Part shown: positions 12,101 to 24,830 of the stretch, piece after piece
Position numbering within the stretch: position 1 is the stretch's first letter
Layout of the letters: each line of letters begins with the position of its first letter
The notes under the pieces: model-generated
The model's input: only the letters and a program-made list of their open reading frames with translations
Told to the model about the DNA's origin: nothing
Databases searched by the model: none
From: Chimonanthus salicifolius
Lineage: Eukaryota; Streptophyta; Magnoliopsida; Laurales; Calycanthaceae
Assembly (NCBI GenBank): GCA_013350335.1
Contig: CM023533.1
Coordinates: 30,858,869-30,922,868, forward strand
Length of the DNA: 64,000 nucleotides
Direction: 5' to 3'
Translations under genes and position numbers: made by a program

Positions 12101-14011
12101 ATAAAAAATTAATGAATAAATAATGTTAATAATAACATGTCCATCCATAGCACAAATACAATATCACTTGTCATTCTAGACTATATCATTCAAGCGTACA
12201 TGATGAAAAGGTCCTAAAAGCTTATCCGAGGCAGTGCAAGACTGACGCTGGTCTCACAGATATGCCCTGGGAGCCTCCATCCAGCCATGGTGCATTGTTA
12301 TCTCTTGAACTTATTAATCTAAAAATAGCATATGAATTCAAATTTTCTTCCTTTTCTCTCTGGTGTTGATTCAAGATCCCAATGGAAAGGCTTTGACTCC
12401 TGGCACTCAGTGTTGACTCCTATAGCAACTAATATGCAGATTCACCATTCTTCCTAATCCTACTTTCTGTTCAAAATCATGATCAACTTTGCAAAGAGTA
12501 CCTTAATACCAGTCAACTATTCTACCCTTTACCATATGGTGCCATCCTACAGCCTAAAACTTAAACCCTATGTCGCATACACTTCTGAAAATGTGTGAGG
12601 TACCCATGTAAGACTCTTCACAAATTCTTCTAGACTCTTTTAGTACTTTTTAACCTATGATGCCCAGGCACAGCGTGGATACAGCAAGGACATAGATTTT
12701 ACATATAAAAAAGATTCTGAAACAACATGATACAGCAATGCAACCTACTTTATGAGAGTCTGGATATCATAGTTTTTATCATCGCTCCCTAGATGAGTGA
12801 AACATTACCACACCTTTCTCCTCTTGAAACCAAATTAAAATATTGATATCTTTTTACTGACTTTTTTAGAGTAAAAGTAGTGATTATTTTCTATCAATAT
12901 TATTTTCTCACCTTGTTTTCATTTAAAATATATTTAAATTTAAACATTTAAAAAAGGTTCAAGTCTCCAAGTTCTTTTTTTTTTTTTGCCGAGTCTCGCA
13001 CCTTGTACCCATGTCAATTTCTAACACATGCACCCATATCCATGCAACTTAGAGAACATTGTTATCGATTGGGCCAATGGTAGGAAGAGTCCCCCTTGGA
13101 GGTTAGTGAACATTGTTAGGGAGATCAAGAAGTTGCGTAAGGATAGAGGTATCATAGTGCTACACTTAAAATCTATCAGTCTAAGTCAAATGAACCATTT
13201 TAAAACATGAGAGCACTCCAATTGTATAACTTGCAGAAAACAGATGAGACTGATCTAGTAGCCATGAATTTGACAAAGTTCGTACTTAGTAAGCATGAAA
13301 ATAAACAAATCAACATCCAATAGTTAATTTATTCACATGCCAATTTAACTAATAATAGTTCATACTGTGCACTATACAACGGCGTTGCAAAAATTAATTT
13401 CAGAAAGCATGCAAAACGTAAAGTTTTCCAGTCACCTTAGGTTCCACTGATCCAGCTGGCTGATCTACACCATAGGGCAAAGAATTCAATGCCGACATCG
13501 AAGAGGATCCCATCCAAGCATCAAATTTGTCAGCATTTTCTAAATCATGCATACCGCTCATGGAAGCTATATCAACTGTGCTGTTTTCTGGTGGCCCCCA
13601 ACAGTTACTGACACTGTTCTCATCTATACTCATCAAGCCCAAACCCTGCTCACAATTCGTATCTGTTATAGAAGGGAAGTCCTCAACAAATGACCAGATC
13701 CTAGAAAGTTCTGCTGCTGAAGGGCAGCCTGAGTAGCGGTTGATGGGCTGTCTCTTATGCCCTGAAGCTGAGGCTAACCCAGCATGTCCATTCCAATCAC
13801 AATTTTGACAAAGTGAAATCTTCTCCTCAGCACACCGAACAACAGCAGGCTGTGAATTGCATCTGTCACATAGAAGGGTCCGAGAATGGCGCCGAGACAG
13901 TGCATTTGCAGAATGAACATTACGGTCACAGGACAAACATAAGCAAGCGTCATCAGATCGGCAATACACCATGGACCTTTGATCTCCACAGTAGTCACAA
14001 AGAGGACCCAT
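6141..14011 (-). CDS. COL9: CONSTANS-LIKE 9/10-type B-box/CCT transcription factor (4 exons, 407 aa)
   Basis: A nuclear zinc-finger regulator of the CONSTANS-like family (BBX structural group II, closest to Arabidopsis COL9/COL10); COL9 delays flowering in Arabidopsis. Coding exons are 14011-13436, 11943-11728, 9552-9251 and 6270-6141. All junctions are GT-AG and the phases close exactly (0, 0, 2) to 407 codons plus TGA. B-box 1 (residues 5-42) has C5, C8, C17, D20, C25, C28, H33 and H42. B-box 2 (48-85) has C48, C51, C60, C68, C71, H76 and H85. The middle is acidic and contains the family block FENYEELFG. The CCT domain (about 350-392, from [16 protein letters not shown] to [13 protein letters not shown]) is split between exons 3 and 4. 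The length is slightly above the roughly 370 residues of the Arabidopsis proteins. The start is set by homology (MGPLCDYCG). The introns (1492, 2175 and 2980 bp) hold transposon debris. Nothing suggests it is broken. The COL9 versus COL10 assignment is not resolved. Confidence 0.93.
6466..6649. mobile_element. Putative hAT MITE (184 bp) in COL intron 3
   Basis: It is flanked by a perfect 8-bp repeat GTGGAGAC (6458-6465 and 6650-6657). The ends TAGTTCAAGAAC and, inverted, CATAGTTTAAAA match only partly. The interior is rich in GACTCG/CGAGTC motifs like the element at 59027. It lies about 190 bp upstream of the last coding exon in the direction of transcription. Confidence 0.6.
9157..9228. repeat. 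Two tandem 36-bp units beside the exon 3 donor
   Basis: ACCTTTTTATAGATGTAAAC followed by ATGAAA recurs at 9157 and 9193 (period 36), about 20-90 bp inside COL intron 3 from its splice donor (9250-9249 on the minus strand). It is a small local duplication. Confidence 0.7.
10258..10405 (+). repeat. SINE-like, tRNA-derived head in COL intron 2
   Basis: TTGGAGTGATGG resembles a degenerate pol III A box. GAGTTCAATTGCC, about 50 bp on, resembles a B box. Between them is GGACCCACCTCTGAAAGTGG, a tRNA-like anticodon arm. Related body sequence occurs at 19384-19515 and 28162-28300. The boundaries are not defined. Confidence 0.4.
13061..13150 (+). pseudogene. LINE RNase H fragment in COL intron 1
   Basis: The translation contains [16 protein letters not shown], followed by NIVREIKKL, the C-terminal part of the RNase H domain of plant L1 elements. 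The same block occurs at 34.3 kb and 49.45 kb. It is a short relic with no flanking LINE parts, antisense to the COL gene. Confidence 0.65.
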
Positions 14012-17000
14012 GGTTTTCCTTTAATCCTTCTCTTGAATCTACTAACTGAACAAACCAAAAAGCAAAATATGCCACGCTTTGTCAGATCTCAGCTCTCAGA
14101 CTACTGGCTATGATACCTTTCAACCTTCATCATTCTGAGAAGCACCAGAACCACTTTGGACCAACAGACAAGCTTCAAATGTCGTTCTGAATAAGCATAG
14201 TTCACCAAGTTAAGAAATGCCAGAATAGATTTTCAGCAAAGAAAGAAAAGTGCAGTTTTCAAGAACCTATATCAACTGAAATTATAGAGTGCTAAACAGG
14301 AAAACTGTTAGTTCCACTACCTATTCGACACATGGGCCAATGATTCTATGATCCAGCCCGTCAATCTGATGGTCCCACTCTGAAGAGAGGGTGTGACAAA
14401 ATCTCCCACAGTGTAAGATCCTACCCTTCAATTTGTTCTGTCCCCCTTCCATGGACAACTATTGCAGTCTATCCCAATCATCTATTACAAATGACTGGTG
14501 CAAAAGTTAAAGGATATTCCATTTTTAGTGTGTTTTAGGATATCCATTATCCACTACAGGATTGGTCACACCAAAAAACTGCATCAGTGAACCACAACAC
14601 TGCTGGAAATTGACAAAAGCTTTTGAACTCCAGAAACATGTCATGGCCATACAAGAGCTCAAACTTAAGATGTAATGTGGCCAATGCCATTTGCTAGTGT
14701 TACTGTAACAGTAAGTGCAACTTCAATTTTCTACTTTTCAGGTAATAGTCAGTGAACAATCTTCTTAACCACTACCTGTTTCAACAATGTTCTTGGAAGA
14801 TGGTTTTGAAGCCCATAAAAGTCAGAATGATGGAATAAAAACAGTTAGATAAGAAATACACTTTTGATCATTCCCAACCTCCTCCCCCTCCCTCCCCTCC
14901 CTTCCCCCTCCTCCATCCCAATACCCAAAAGAAAGAAAGAAAAAAAAACTCAGGATAAGATATCAATATCAAAACTGATGTAGGTTTAAAAACCACAATT
15001 ACAAAATAGCATACCAATACATCCCTTCAATTTAAGAACTAGACTGGGGAGAAACATAAGAAACGTGAGACTTGGCAAAACTCAATTGCAAGCAACTGAA
15101 AGGAAGAAAATTTTGGCAAGAACCTTGACACCAAGTCCCAGTAAAAGTTCGACAATTTAACACACTTCTCTAATAAATAGCCTTATTTTAGACATCATCT
15201 CTCATCTATGTTGCCCGGACATGGACGCAAGAACAGATACAGATACTGGGAATAGGGACACGAGATGTCATTTTTTAAATAATAGGACGTAGGGACATGA
15301 CACCATATATATGGAAATTTATCCAATATCTTTGTGTATTTTAATTTTATGAACTTTTGTATTCATTCATATATGGAAAAATTAAATAAAGGCAAAATAG
15401 TCTATTATATATATTAACATTTAGGGGAAAAGTGGCCAATTTAAGTATAAATAATAATATCTAAACTCTAAAGACAAGGTAAAGGTTTAATTTAATTTTT
15501 AGGGGCAAATGTGTCAATTTCACAAGTCTTCTCTGAGAAACCTTAGTATCTCTTGTCAAAGGAGAGCCTCTCCATTGCCATATGCCCATTTCCGTCCACC
15601 CCATTTCATCCCCTTCCATCCACAAAAACTGTACAACTGAGTTTTGTCTCCTTCAAAACTTAGGTGAAGATAGAGAAGAAGAGAAACGAAGGAAAAAAGG
15701 TATGCTCTCTCTGTATGTAGTGTGTGTGTGTGTGTTGAAGGCTTTCCATTTTCAATTTTTTTTAAATGGACCACATTGGATGGGGCATTCCCGTGCACAT
15801 TTTGTCCCCATGCCATGTTCAAACATGCATGTGAGCCCTATAACGTTTCTTGCATCGCAATCTCTCATGAATAGCCATAATTTAAAGACAAAAAGGCATC
15901 TTTCTACAAATTTAGAAGGGTATCGATTTTGAAGCATACATCCAGAATTTGTATTCATAGCAAGGGTGAGTCAATTGCATACAAGTATTCTTATAAATGG
16001 AAAATCCACAAAACACAATACATCTGAATCCATCAACCTAAATGTCCAAACAAAAGCCCTGTGATGCTGATAATAATCATCTATGTTAGCTATCAGGTTT
16101 CACCCATAGCGTTTGGATTTTTCAAAATTTTCTCACTACTTGTACATTGCCTCTTCAATTATACAACCAAGCACCAGCATTCCAATGCAATTTTTGGGTA
16201 TGTTCCACATGCAATTGGATGTATGTCATGTGTAAAATAGAAGTATAGCTAACACACTCTTAGGTCAAGCAAATTCCCACCGTATTGTTGTTCCTATTCT
16301 AAAAGAATAATACAGTCCTCAGACATCACAAATTTACACTTTTCAAAGCCAATAAGCAATAGATGCAGCTTGTAGAAAGGCTTGAACCAAAAATCCTGCT
16401 ATAGATGAAGACCAAAACAGTAGGAAATTGGAAGATCAAAAGCAGCTGTTTTCTGTCAATTTCCCTGAACTTTCGCTGTCTCCCTACACAGCTATCTACT
16501 TTAAGCTTCCAGTAGGGTTACAGCCATCCGACTCAAAAGATCTTAAGGAAACTCCCGCCCACTATGGAACTCCATGTACAAATATTGGGATCAGGAACAA
16601 ACACTTCCTGGAGACTTCAACCTTATGACTCCTCATTTCAATTTGCCAGGTCTAACAACTGATTTTGAGAGTAAAGCTTTTAAAACGCAAGGGGGGGAAT
16701 TAATGAAGCTAGATATATAGCATTTCAATTTTTTCAGAAGCACCAAACAGGTTGCAGATCCTCATGACACAGAGACAATACAAAACAGCATAGCAATCAA
16801 TCACCCCAACGGTAGATGATGACAATTTTCAACACAAAAACGTTTGATTCATAGCAATTGAAACACATCGGCACCAACAGATCAACATCAATATAATCAA
16901 AATTACGAAAAGAAAGCAATTTGGATCACACCCACATCAAATTCTACTTCAATTTCGATTATCAAAGATTACTACAAGGAAGCCCACTCTCAATAAGACT

Positions 17001-17549
17001 CTTTGGTTCTGGTAAAGTAAAACAAAATTTACCTTTACAAACAAAAATCCCATTAAAAGCTCAGTCAAACTGATTTCATCATCACGAATACAATTCAGCT
17101 AAAGAAGAAGGCGATAAAACCCCCATGGCACTGAATTTTAAATCAATTTCACTTGAAAGAGATCGAAATTTACCCAAAAAATCCACCCCCAAATTCCATA
17201 ATTTACCATTTCGAAGAATTCCAACACACTGATATCAGAAAACTTATCTTCCTTTCTAAAATACAGCACGAAAATCCCAATATTGAATAAAAGGAAACGA
17301 AAGAGAAAATCACTTACTAATCCAAAAGTCCACATCGAAACCGAAAGAACATCAACAAGGAGCAATAAAATTGCCAAAAAAAATAATGAAGAAAAGATAA
17401 TTCCACCAAAAAAAAAAAAAAAACAGCTGCCTACACAAATATATGTATTAAAAATGAAAAAAGGGGCCAAAAAATGCACAGAAAAAGATCTGCAGAGAGG
17501 GGCAAAAGGGAGAATATTCAGAGAAGATAAGTGAATTAGAAGGAATTAC
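14012..17549 (-). other. Presumed 5'UTR intron of the COL gene
   Basis: Immediately upstream of the COL ATG a pyrimidine-rich acceptor (TTGTTCAG at 14053-14046) leaves a 34-nt leader. A donor-like site GGTAATT lies at 17550-17544 on the minus strand. Between them are a pyrimidine tract (14878-14922), a MITE-like block near 15.2-15.3 kb and a (TG)n run (15717-15735), but no gene. This is inferred from splice-site appearance only. Confidence 0.45.
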
Positions 17550-17935
17550 CGAAGTTTAAAGATCTTCAAGGGCGAATATGGCGGAAAAAGAAGAACAGAG
17601 CTCGTTCCGGAGCTTTTTGCATTTCCACATAAAAGAAAAGGAAAAGTGCAGAACGTAACATGAGGCCTGGGGGAGGAATTTGGGATAAAAGTTCAGGTTG
17701 GTGGGGCCCAAGGGCATCACTGTAAATTTCAACTAATCTGGGGTTCTTTTCTTCTTTGACAAGTTCCGCTCACTTTTCACAGCAGCGGAGCTCCTTCAGA
17801 CTTCAGACACAATAGACCAATTGCTCATCCTCACTGCAATTCAAAAGTGGTCCGCACTTATCAATATCTTCAACATTAAATATGATTCATAATGAATGGA
17901 ACTGCACTTTATATATATGGTGAAGTGCTGCATAT
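17550..17935 (-). promoter_or_regulatory. Candidate COL promoter and leader exon
   Basis: Minus-strand CATATATATAAAG (about 17907-17919) is a good TATA box. Transcription would begin near 17880 and the leader would run to the donor at 17550. The leader is GC-richer than its surroundings and purine/pyrimidine biased, as plant 5'UTRs are. No transcript evidence is available to me. Confidence 0.4.
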
Positions 17936-18299
17936 TTTTTAATTAAAATTTTGGGTGCTATGGCTGATCATGTTAGATTGTAAATTCTATCTTATAATAT
18001 AAAAAAATAGATCGAAGATAGATTATGACAGTGACTATCAAAATCTAAAAAATAAGATTATTGAATTATTTTATCTCCTGATTTTTTAAAATAAAAAAAT
18101 AAATAGTTGGATAAATTTTCTTAACCTAAATTCATTGAGGTTGGAGTGATCGTCAAAAATCTATCTTCTTTAAAAATTGGTTACCTGCTCTAAGAGGCAT
18201 GAATACTTTGGTCTTCAAAAAATAAAAATAAAAACTTGACCTATCATGATCAATATTTTTATTTGAATTTACGTGTAAAAAATCATAAAATACTCAATG

Positions 18300-18415
18300 T
18301 AAAAACTCAACAGGTGAGTCCACTAACCCAGGATACACCAATATCTGTCATGGGAGCTCTAATCCACAACCTCCGTTTCCTGAGGCGGGAGACAACCAGT
18401 TGAGTTACACTCATA
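18300..18415 (-). repeat. tRNA-like SINE segment
   Basis: On the minus strand, GTAACTCAACTGGTTG (A-box-like) is followed by CCCGCCTCAGGAAACGG and GGTTGTGGATTAGAGC (degenerate B box). Spacing and order are tRNA-like, but the Pol III boxes are mutated, so this is a SINE or tRNA relic rather than a functional tRNA gene. Confidence 0.4.
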
Positions 18416-19383
18416 TGAGTATATGATCAATTCAACAATGAAATTACTTCAAATGAACATCAACGAAGTAGGGATCTAAATGATTTTTTTGTGTTTTAGA
18501 CTTTGTTATTAAATAAGTCTTGCATGAGACAAGTACTCCATATACGTAGATAAAATAGGCAAAACTACAAACTGCGGAAAAATTTTATGGGCCCAAGCAT
18601 GAGGGCCCGTGTGGGCCTAATTTATGATAGATCAAAGCCATTGAAATCGTTATTTTTATACAAAGTGAATCTTTTATAAATATTTATTTGATAGAGGTAC
18701 AGTAAAACACATTCAAATGTGTGTATAAATACATAGTAATACTATTAAATAAAAAGACAAGCACTCTACAAGTCTAGATCAACTCCACTTACTAAATTTA
18801 AGTCATGTATGGTTCTTCACCATTTATTGTAGGAGATTATAATAAATAGTTCTTACAAAAAAACATTAAAAATTATTTTAAAATCAAATTTCATATATTT
18901 AAAATAATCAATTTAATCTTTAACACATGAAGTATCTAAAAGAGGTGCATCATTTTTTTTTTTACATCACATTAGAAAAACCTTTGTGTGAAGACTCAAG
19001 ACAACAATTGGTAGGAACTCCTCTTTCATTCAAAATTACTAAGATATCTTTAATTCAATGGTTATTTGACAAAAACTTTAATCTAACATAAGTCACTAGA
19101 TTATTCAATTTAATTTGAATAGCATACTACTTTATAACAGAAAATAATCTTATTAGTATAAATTAGAGATAGTCAATTTAACAATTATCAAAAATAATTT
19201 TTTATTTAAAATGTGTAATTTATTTTATTTAAATAAATAAAAATAGTTGATAAAAAACTCTATTTTTGTTGTTTATTTTACTTGGCTTATACTTAATGAT
19301 TTTACATGTTTGATGAAACCAAAGTTTTATAAATTTTCACGTTAACAATAATTTATTTGATTCGTAGGTTCAATCAATCCCAT

Positions 19384-19515
19384 CTTACTCTCAAATATCA
19401 CCTAAGTTTGAGCCGTCATGGTCTAATATGGTGTACTCTAAAGGCAGAGGGTATTATCCGTAGGAGTTTTATACTGGTTTCCTACGATTTTCCACACATA
19501 AATTTTAAAAAAATA
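19384..19515 (+). repeat. SINE-like repeat body
   Basis: It contains CATGGTCTAATATGGTGTAC, then TAAAGGCAGAGGGTATTA and a tail CCACACATAAATTT. The same order of blocks recurs at 28200-28300, and part of it recurs at 10340-10380. This marks a dispersed family of uncertain limits. Confidence 0.4.
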
Positions 19516-20984
19516 ATAAAAAATTATGAAAATCTCATAACTCTTGTCCCATTAGGTAAATGGAGTGTGAACATAAGTAATGAGCGATGCAACCGCATGG
19601 TATCATTTACGTAAGATTTAGTAAAAGGAGATCAGATTTATTATAATATTTGAGAGTTAAATTTCTCCCATCAACTTGAATATTTTGATTATTTTTAAAA
19701 TAATATTTTTATAAATATATTTTAATAAAATGACAAGTATCAAATGTATCATTTTGATTTCAGAAGTCTAATAATTTAAAATGGTTTAATTGAATATTTT
19801 ATTATGCATTTGTTGAGAAGAATATAGAGAGACTTCAGCAAGGTAATTTTTATATGTATAGTAGTGTTGAATAAAAATAATATTCAATAAGTCTTTTTGA
19901 AATAAATGTGCCAAAAGTCTAATGTTTACTAAAAAAAAAATATATGATAAAGTCATGCATTCAAAGACCATTGTCCGAAACTTTTGAATGAAAGGAACTC
20001 AAATCATGAAAGATAATGAGATGCATACAAAGCTTTTTTTCTTTACGCTTCATAACTTTTACACCATAGTCCTTAATTTGTATAAAAATAATACTTTTAT
20101 ATAAATTTAATATATTTGGATTATCAATTAAATATTATCACATTCATTACTATTAAACTCAATATCTCATTTATTTTATTAACTTTTTGAGTTTTACTTT
20201 TTCATTTAATCTTATCATAAATACAGTTTATCATTCCACGATCTATCTTATTTTTCTTGATTTCTTCTCTCCACTAATTATCAATTAAATATATTACAAT
20301 AAATATATGAAAACTAAAAAAATGAAAAAAAGAGTAATGGATTGCAAATGGTTCTCACCTCTTCATTGTGGTTCCCAAGCTCTCTCTCTCTCTCTCATGC
20401 AAATAACCCCAATACAATAGAAATAGAGCTAATTCTCATATTATATTTATTGATAGTGTCAATAATGGTGGACATTGAAATTCGATGTTTTGAGAATACG
20501 AGAGAACTTTCATCGAGAAAGACTTTCTGATATTTTTTTTAAAAGAAATTTGATCTTTATATTTCAGTGAAAAATCTTAAGACGAAGTGATTTTCCTCAT
20601 AATTAAATGTTCCTCCAACAAAATAATGCAACCCATTTGTCAATAAAAGTCTCAAATTGAGCTTTATGCAAAGGGAGAGAGGATTTTATGAATTTGTTTG
20701 GTGGGAGGAATGAAAAGTTCCAAATTGAGCTTTAGGAATAAAAGTATCTAATTTAAAATAAATAAAATAGATAAACTAAATTAAAGCTTTCTTAAAAATT
20801 GTCTATTCTTATTTGATTAAATTTGATGATAAAGATGTTGAAATAGAACTTATTTTTATGATTAATACATTGAGACATTTTTATTTTTGTTTAATAAAAT
20901 AATATATTTGATAAAATGAACACTAAAATTGAGTGTTGAACATTGTTCATTGATTTATGATGTGTGTGGAGTATCCTGTTAGTT

Positions 20985-21600
20985 TACAATGGACACCGGT
21001 GCGTCCAAAAGCTGACGTGGCACATCCAGAAGTTTAGTGCGCCCGTTGAAAAGGCATCACCTCATAAAAGGTGACGTCACTCTCGAAAAGCGACTCCGAA
21101 GCTGGCACTTACCCGACGTGTCATACCGGTCCAAAAGCGGCGCACTTTATAGCCACGTGTGTGTGCTTCACACGCGTCAAATGACTTCGAATCATGTCGT
21201 GGGGACCACATGATACTTACAACTGGCGAGCTTTGGTTGGCCCCTTGTATAGTGGGTCTTTTATCTCTTTCAGGTAAAAAGTTCTTAGGAACCTTAAACT
21301 GTCTTTAGTATGGAGTAGGTGAGCGCAATTAATCGGTCAATCCAGGCCGTACATTTAATGGGTCCCAATGTTGATGTGCTGCAATCCTACTTAGAGGAAC
21401 GTCCTATTCAGTGAGTGGGTCCCAGTAAGATTATCGTCCATGAAAAGTATGAATTATTTAAAAGCGGGTCCCACGAAATGGGGCCACAAGAAAAGGAGGT
21501 CAGTGCAACTTTGCAGCGGATATTTTGAAGGACACAGTCACGGACTCACGGCTAAAATAGAAAACTGTACTTGCTTTCAATTAGTTGTGACTTGTGATCA
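20985..21600. promoter_or_regulatory. Isolated GC-richer island with clustered ACGT-core motifs
   Basis: About 600 bp of markedly GC-richer, apparently non-repetitive DNA sits in AT-rich spacer. Four ACGT cores fall within 145 bp: CTGACGTGGCAC (21015), GTGACGTCAC (21074), CCGACGTGTC (21116) and GCCACGTGTG (21155). A TTTATAG box lies near 21146. Such cores are bZIP/G-box sites in plant promoters. No adjoining coding exon is visible on either strand, so the role is unknown. Confidence 0.35.
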
Positions 21601-22616
21601 TGAAGGCAGTTGAAACATTTTGGAAATTCATATAAAAATGAATTTAAATTGTTAAATTATTATTTTTATCTTAAATTCAAAATTTCACAAAATTCATTTG
21701 ATTCATTTACGCCGTTGGATTGATCAAGATAGATAAAAAAATTATACATTAATTTTAAAAAATCAACTACTAAGATGATTAAACATGTCCTACTTTTTAT
21801 GATTAAATACTTCATAATAATTTATCTATTCATTTTTTTTTTTTATCATAACTCCACTCTTTGACACATAGAATTATAGCACCATGAATTGAAAATTTAG
21901 AAGAATATTAAATTGTAATTTGATTGATAATATTATCAAATAAAGAAGGAAAATATATATAGATTTTTGAGTGACTTTAACAAATAAAATAAAAATGATC
22001 TTATTGTAAATATTCAAAAAATGAATTTTGGTGTTCATGATGGTGATGGATAGAGGAATACATGTAAAATATGTTTTATAAAATTATACCTTTTATTTTA
22101 TTTTTAAAAGTTAATACTTCTTTCTTCTAATTATCATTGTCTTCTACATCATTCCTGCTTATTTTCATTTATCTAAAGTATTATTTATAAGTTGTATAAG
22201 ATCACAAGTCTACTTGTCAATACCTTTCAAATATTTTTAATGCACTTCATAACTTACTTCTCATTTGATGTGGAAATAATTTCCATGCAATAAATAGCTT
22301 ATTACCAACAATCCTTCATATTTTTTTTTAATTTCATTTTCTATTTGTTTAGCATTTTTATTTCTCACCCGTCTTATATTTGAAACAATGTCCATGGGCA
22401 ATCGATTGTCAATAATTTCATTTTTTATCACTAAAATTGCCACTACTATAATCGATTTTTATACGAATTGGTTGCACACAAATTGGATTGGAGATTTTAG
22501 AGATGGAGATGGGATCGTCATGGATATCAACTCTCACTCAATCTTTAAATCATTTTGTAAAAATGGTCCTAGTTTAATTTTCAAAGATAAATGTTAATCT
22601 GCACACTTGAGAGTGT
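21601..22616. other. AT-rich intergenic spacer, nothing recognised
   Basis: No coding, RNA or bounded repeat signal was seen. Confidence 0.4.
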
Positions 22617-22624
22617 GGCTAATT

Positions 22625-22905
22625 TAGCGGTGAAACTTGGGTCGAGTTTTGACTCGACCTGCATGCGAGTCAATCGGGTTGAGAAGACAAAAACCCACAT
22701 AAAATTCGGGTCGGATAAGATTGAAAAATTTACAAGTTAACTTGACCAAACCCGGCTAAAATTTGGTTAAAATGGGTTTAGAATGCAGGTCAGGTCAGAA
22801 TTTAGGTTGAATCGGGTTGTGAATTTCAGATCAACTCGGATTGTAAATTTTGGGTCAATAAATCAAGTCGGATCAGGTTAGGTTACCGACCCGATTTTAG
22901 CCCTA
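22625..22905. mobile_element. hAT MITE of the GGGTCGGGTT family (281 bp)
   Basis: The ends are TAGCGGTGAAACTTGGG and, inverted, TAGGGCTAAAATCGGG. The 8-bp flanks GGCTAATT (22617-22624) and GGCTAATC (22906-22913) match at 7 of 8. The interior is repeated GGGT(C/T)GGGTT and its complement, with no ORF. Confidence 0.7.
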
Positions 22906-23345
22906 GGCTAATCAATACTAATGGTGCATCTATTGAGAATATTTATACTTAAAATGTAATATAGTAAAAATCACTTTAATTAAATAAATACAATCATTTT
23001 CTTTTAAACTCTCTTTAATCAATTTATATTAACAATTCTCATTTTCAAAATATTGGTCAATAGTGTCTTATTCAAGTATGCAACAAATATCCTTGGATAC
23101 TCGAGTTTGCTCGGGTTTAGTTGGCACAATTGACTCAAACATTCATTTGTTATCCTTTGCAATGGGTAAATTCTCATGTTAATAAGTAGAATTACACGAC
23201 TTCGACCAAGCAAGTTGATTTAAACCCAACTTAGAAATTTGTTTTTTCAATTGATTATCTTAATTCATATAATAAAGTACATCAAGTCAAGATAAATTGA
23301 TTACAATTTTAAATGCTCAACTGAAAATAACTATCTGATTTCAAG

Positions 23346-23619
23346 TAGGGCTGAAATTTAAACTGATCAAGTCGAGTTTTAATAAATTCAACTCAATTCA
23401 TATAAAAATTTATTGAATCCGAATCGCTGATTGAGTCAGATAGGATCAACTCAATTTTAAAAAAATTGACCCGACTTGACGCAACCCGAATTTAATTTGG
23501 ATTTGTTTTTTCTTCAACCCAACTCGACCTTAATTTTAAAAATGTAAAACCCAACCTACTTAATTTCTCGGACTGGGTCATGGGGGTCTGGTGAAAACCC
23601 GACCCAAGTTTCATCCCTA
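23346..23619. mobile_element. hAT MITE of the GGGTCGGGTT family (274 bp)
   Basis: The terminal inverted repeats are TAGGGCTGAAATTT and TAGGGATGAAACTT. They are flanked by a perfect 8-bp duplication ATTTCAAG (23338-23345 and 23620-23627). The interior CAACTCGAC/AACCCGACC repeats are shared with the element at 22625. Confidence 0.8.
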
Positions 23620-24084
23620 ATTTCAAGCATGGTAGGAAACTAGGAATAGATTGGAGTGGAATAGATCAATCTAGGTCGGGCCCAAACCTAGTTTCTCGCA
23701 TTCCATTGTATTCTTTCAAGGCCCATGGGCTCAGCCCAACCTGGTTGGGTTTCTTTGTGATTTAGACAGGGTGACTACAAGTTAATTATCAGCCATAACT
23801 TTCGGGTAGTTGGATGCCAATTTCTTTGGAAAGTAGATTTAGTGGCCAAATTTGTAATTATAACTTTTTATTTTCTGCAGAATGTCTATTGAATCGTCTA
23901 ATCAAAGTGATTTGCTAAAGATCATTAAGCTGAGTGACAGTTTAAGTCATCCTATCAAAGTCTCTAATTAATTGGATTTCTCTAATGATTTTTGAATCAC
24001 TTGAACAAAATATCCTTAAATTGACAATCCACCGCCCACACTGTCACTAATTAATGGCTTGATTGTTAAAGTTAGATGGGATTT

Positions 24085-24830
24085 TTTTTCAACAAAGAGG
24101 TAGGACAGCAACTAGGATGGGCCGGGTTTTGGCCTGAATTGCAATTAACAAGGAGGACTCGCTAAAACCGTTTAGAACAAAGCAAAATACTAGTAGGGGT
24201 GCAACTTGGTCCTGGCCTAACCAGAACTCGTATGAAAAGCCCTGAAAATTTTGGATTCGGGTTGAACTTGACTCGGGTCAGGCTTATTTTCAGGCCCAAA
24301 ATTTTGGTCCTTAGTAGAATTTAGGTCCGGGCTCAGGCTAGTACTTAAAAAGACTGAGTTTGGCCTGAAAGTCCAAATTCAGGTATAAATAAATAAATAT
24401 ATATATATATAGAATAATACAAAAAAATCTTTAGGCCTAAAGAAATCCGAGCCCAAGTAAGAGTGCTTGTACATTTCGAGTTTGAAATTGGGCTTGGGCC
24501 TTATATACAAATTCGAGTCAGGATCAGGCTCAGGTTTCACTAGTTTGGATTAACATGGGCCTGGGCTCAGCCCTTGTATTGCAATTCAAGTCTAGGCTTG
24601 AGCATGGTTAAAACTCGGTCCAACCTGCATCCAAACAGAAGGCATTAGGACTGCAACTCTATCAGGCCAAGTTGGGCTTTGTCCTCCTCAAACTTAGGCC
24701 CAATTTGCAATTAAAAGATTCGAGCATGAGTCAATCCAAATTAGTCAAACCCAAGCCCAACCTAAGATGTATCGGTAAGAGCCAGGCTTGATTTCAAGCC
24801 CATTATATATGTAGGCTTAATTTTTTTTTT
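24085..24830. repeat. Cluster of degenerate MITE-like GGCCTGGGC repeats
   Basis: At least two units begin TAGGGGTGCAACTTGG (24194) or TAGGACTGCAACTCTA (24647). They contain repeated GGCCTGGGCTCAGGC-type words and GGCCCAA, and the first ends about 24633 with an inverted TTGGATGCAGGTTGG. No clean target duplication was found. A similar GGCCCA-rich block lies at 26720-26960. They resemble the hAT MITEs nearby but are more decayed. Confidence 0.45.

Larger units (their letters stand above)
17936..20984. other. AT-rich intergenic spacer with SINE-like pieces
   Basis: No gene was seen. Two SINE-like segments are listed separately. At 18.13-18.2 kb there is a further truncated head (GGTTGGAGTGATCGTC). 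The rest is unassigned AT-rich DNA. Confidence 0.4.

Noticed and set aside
12650..13046. MITE with GCATGGATATGGGTGCATG-like end in COL intron 1
   Set aside because: The ends are vaguely inverted but no target duplication or clear termini could be found.
17138..17534. Phe-rich minus frame (113 codons) and Lys-rich plus frame
   Set aside because: Mirror images of an A-rich tract in the presumed COL leader intron; low complexity only.
20985..21600. Endogenous pararetrovirus (caulimovirid) promoter
   Set aside because: Clustered TGACG motifs suggested it, but no tRNA-Met primer site, coat/RT coding remains or repeat structure was seen.
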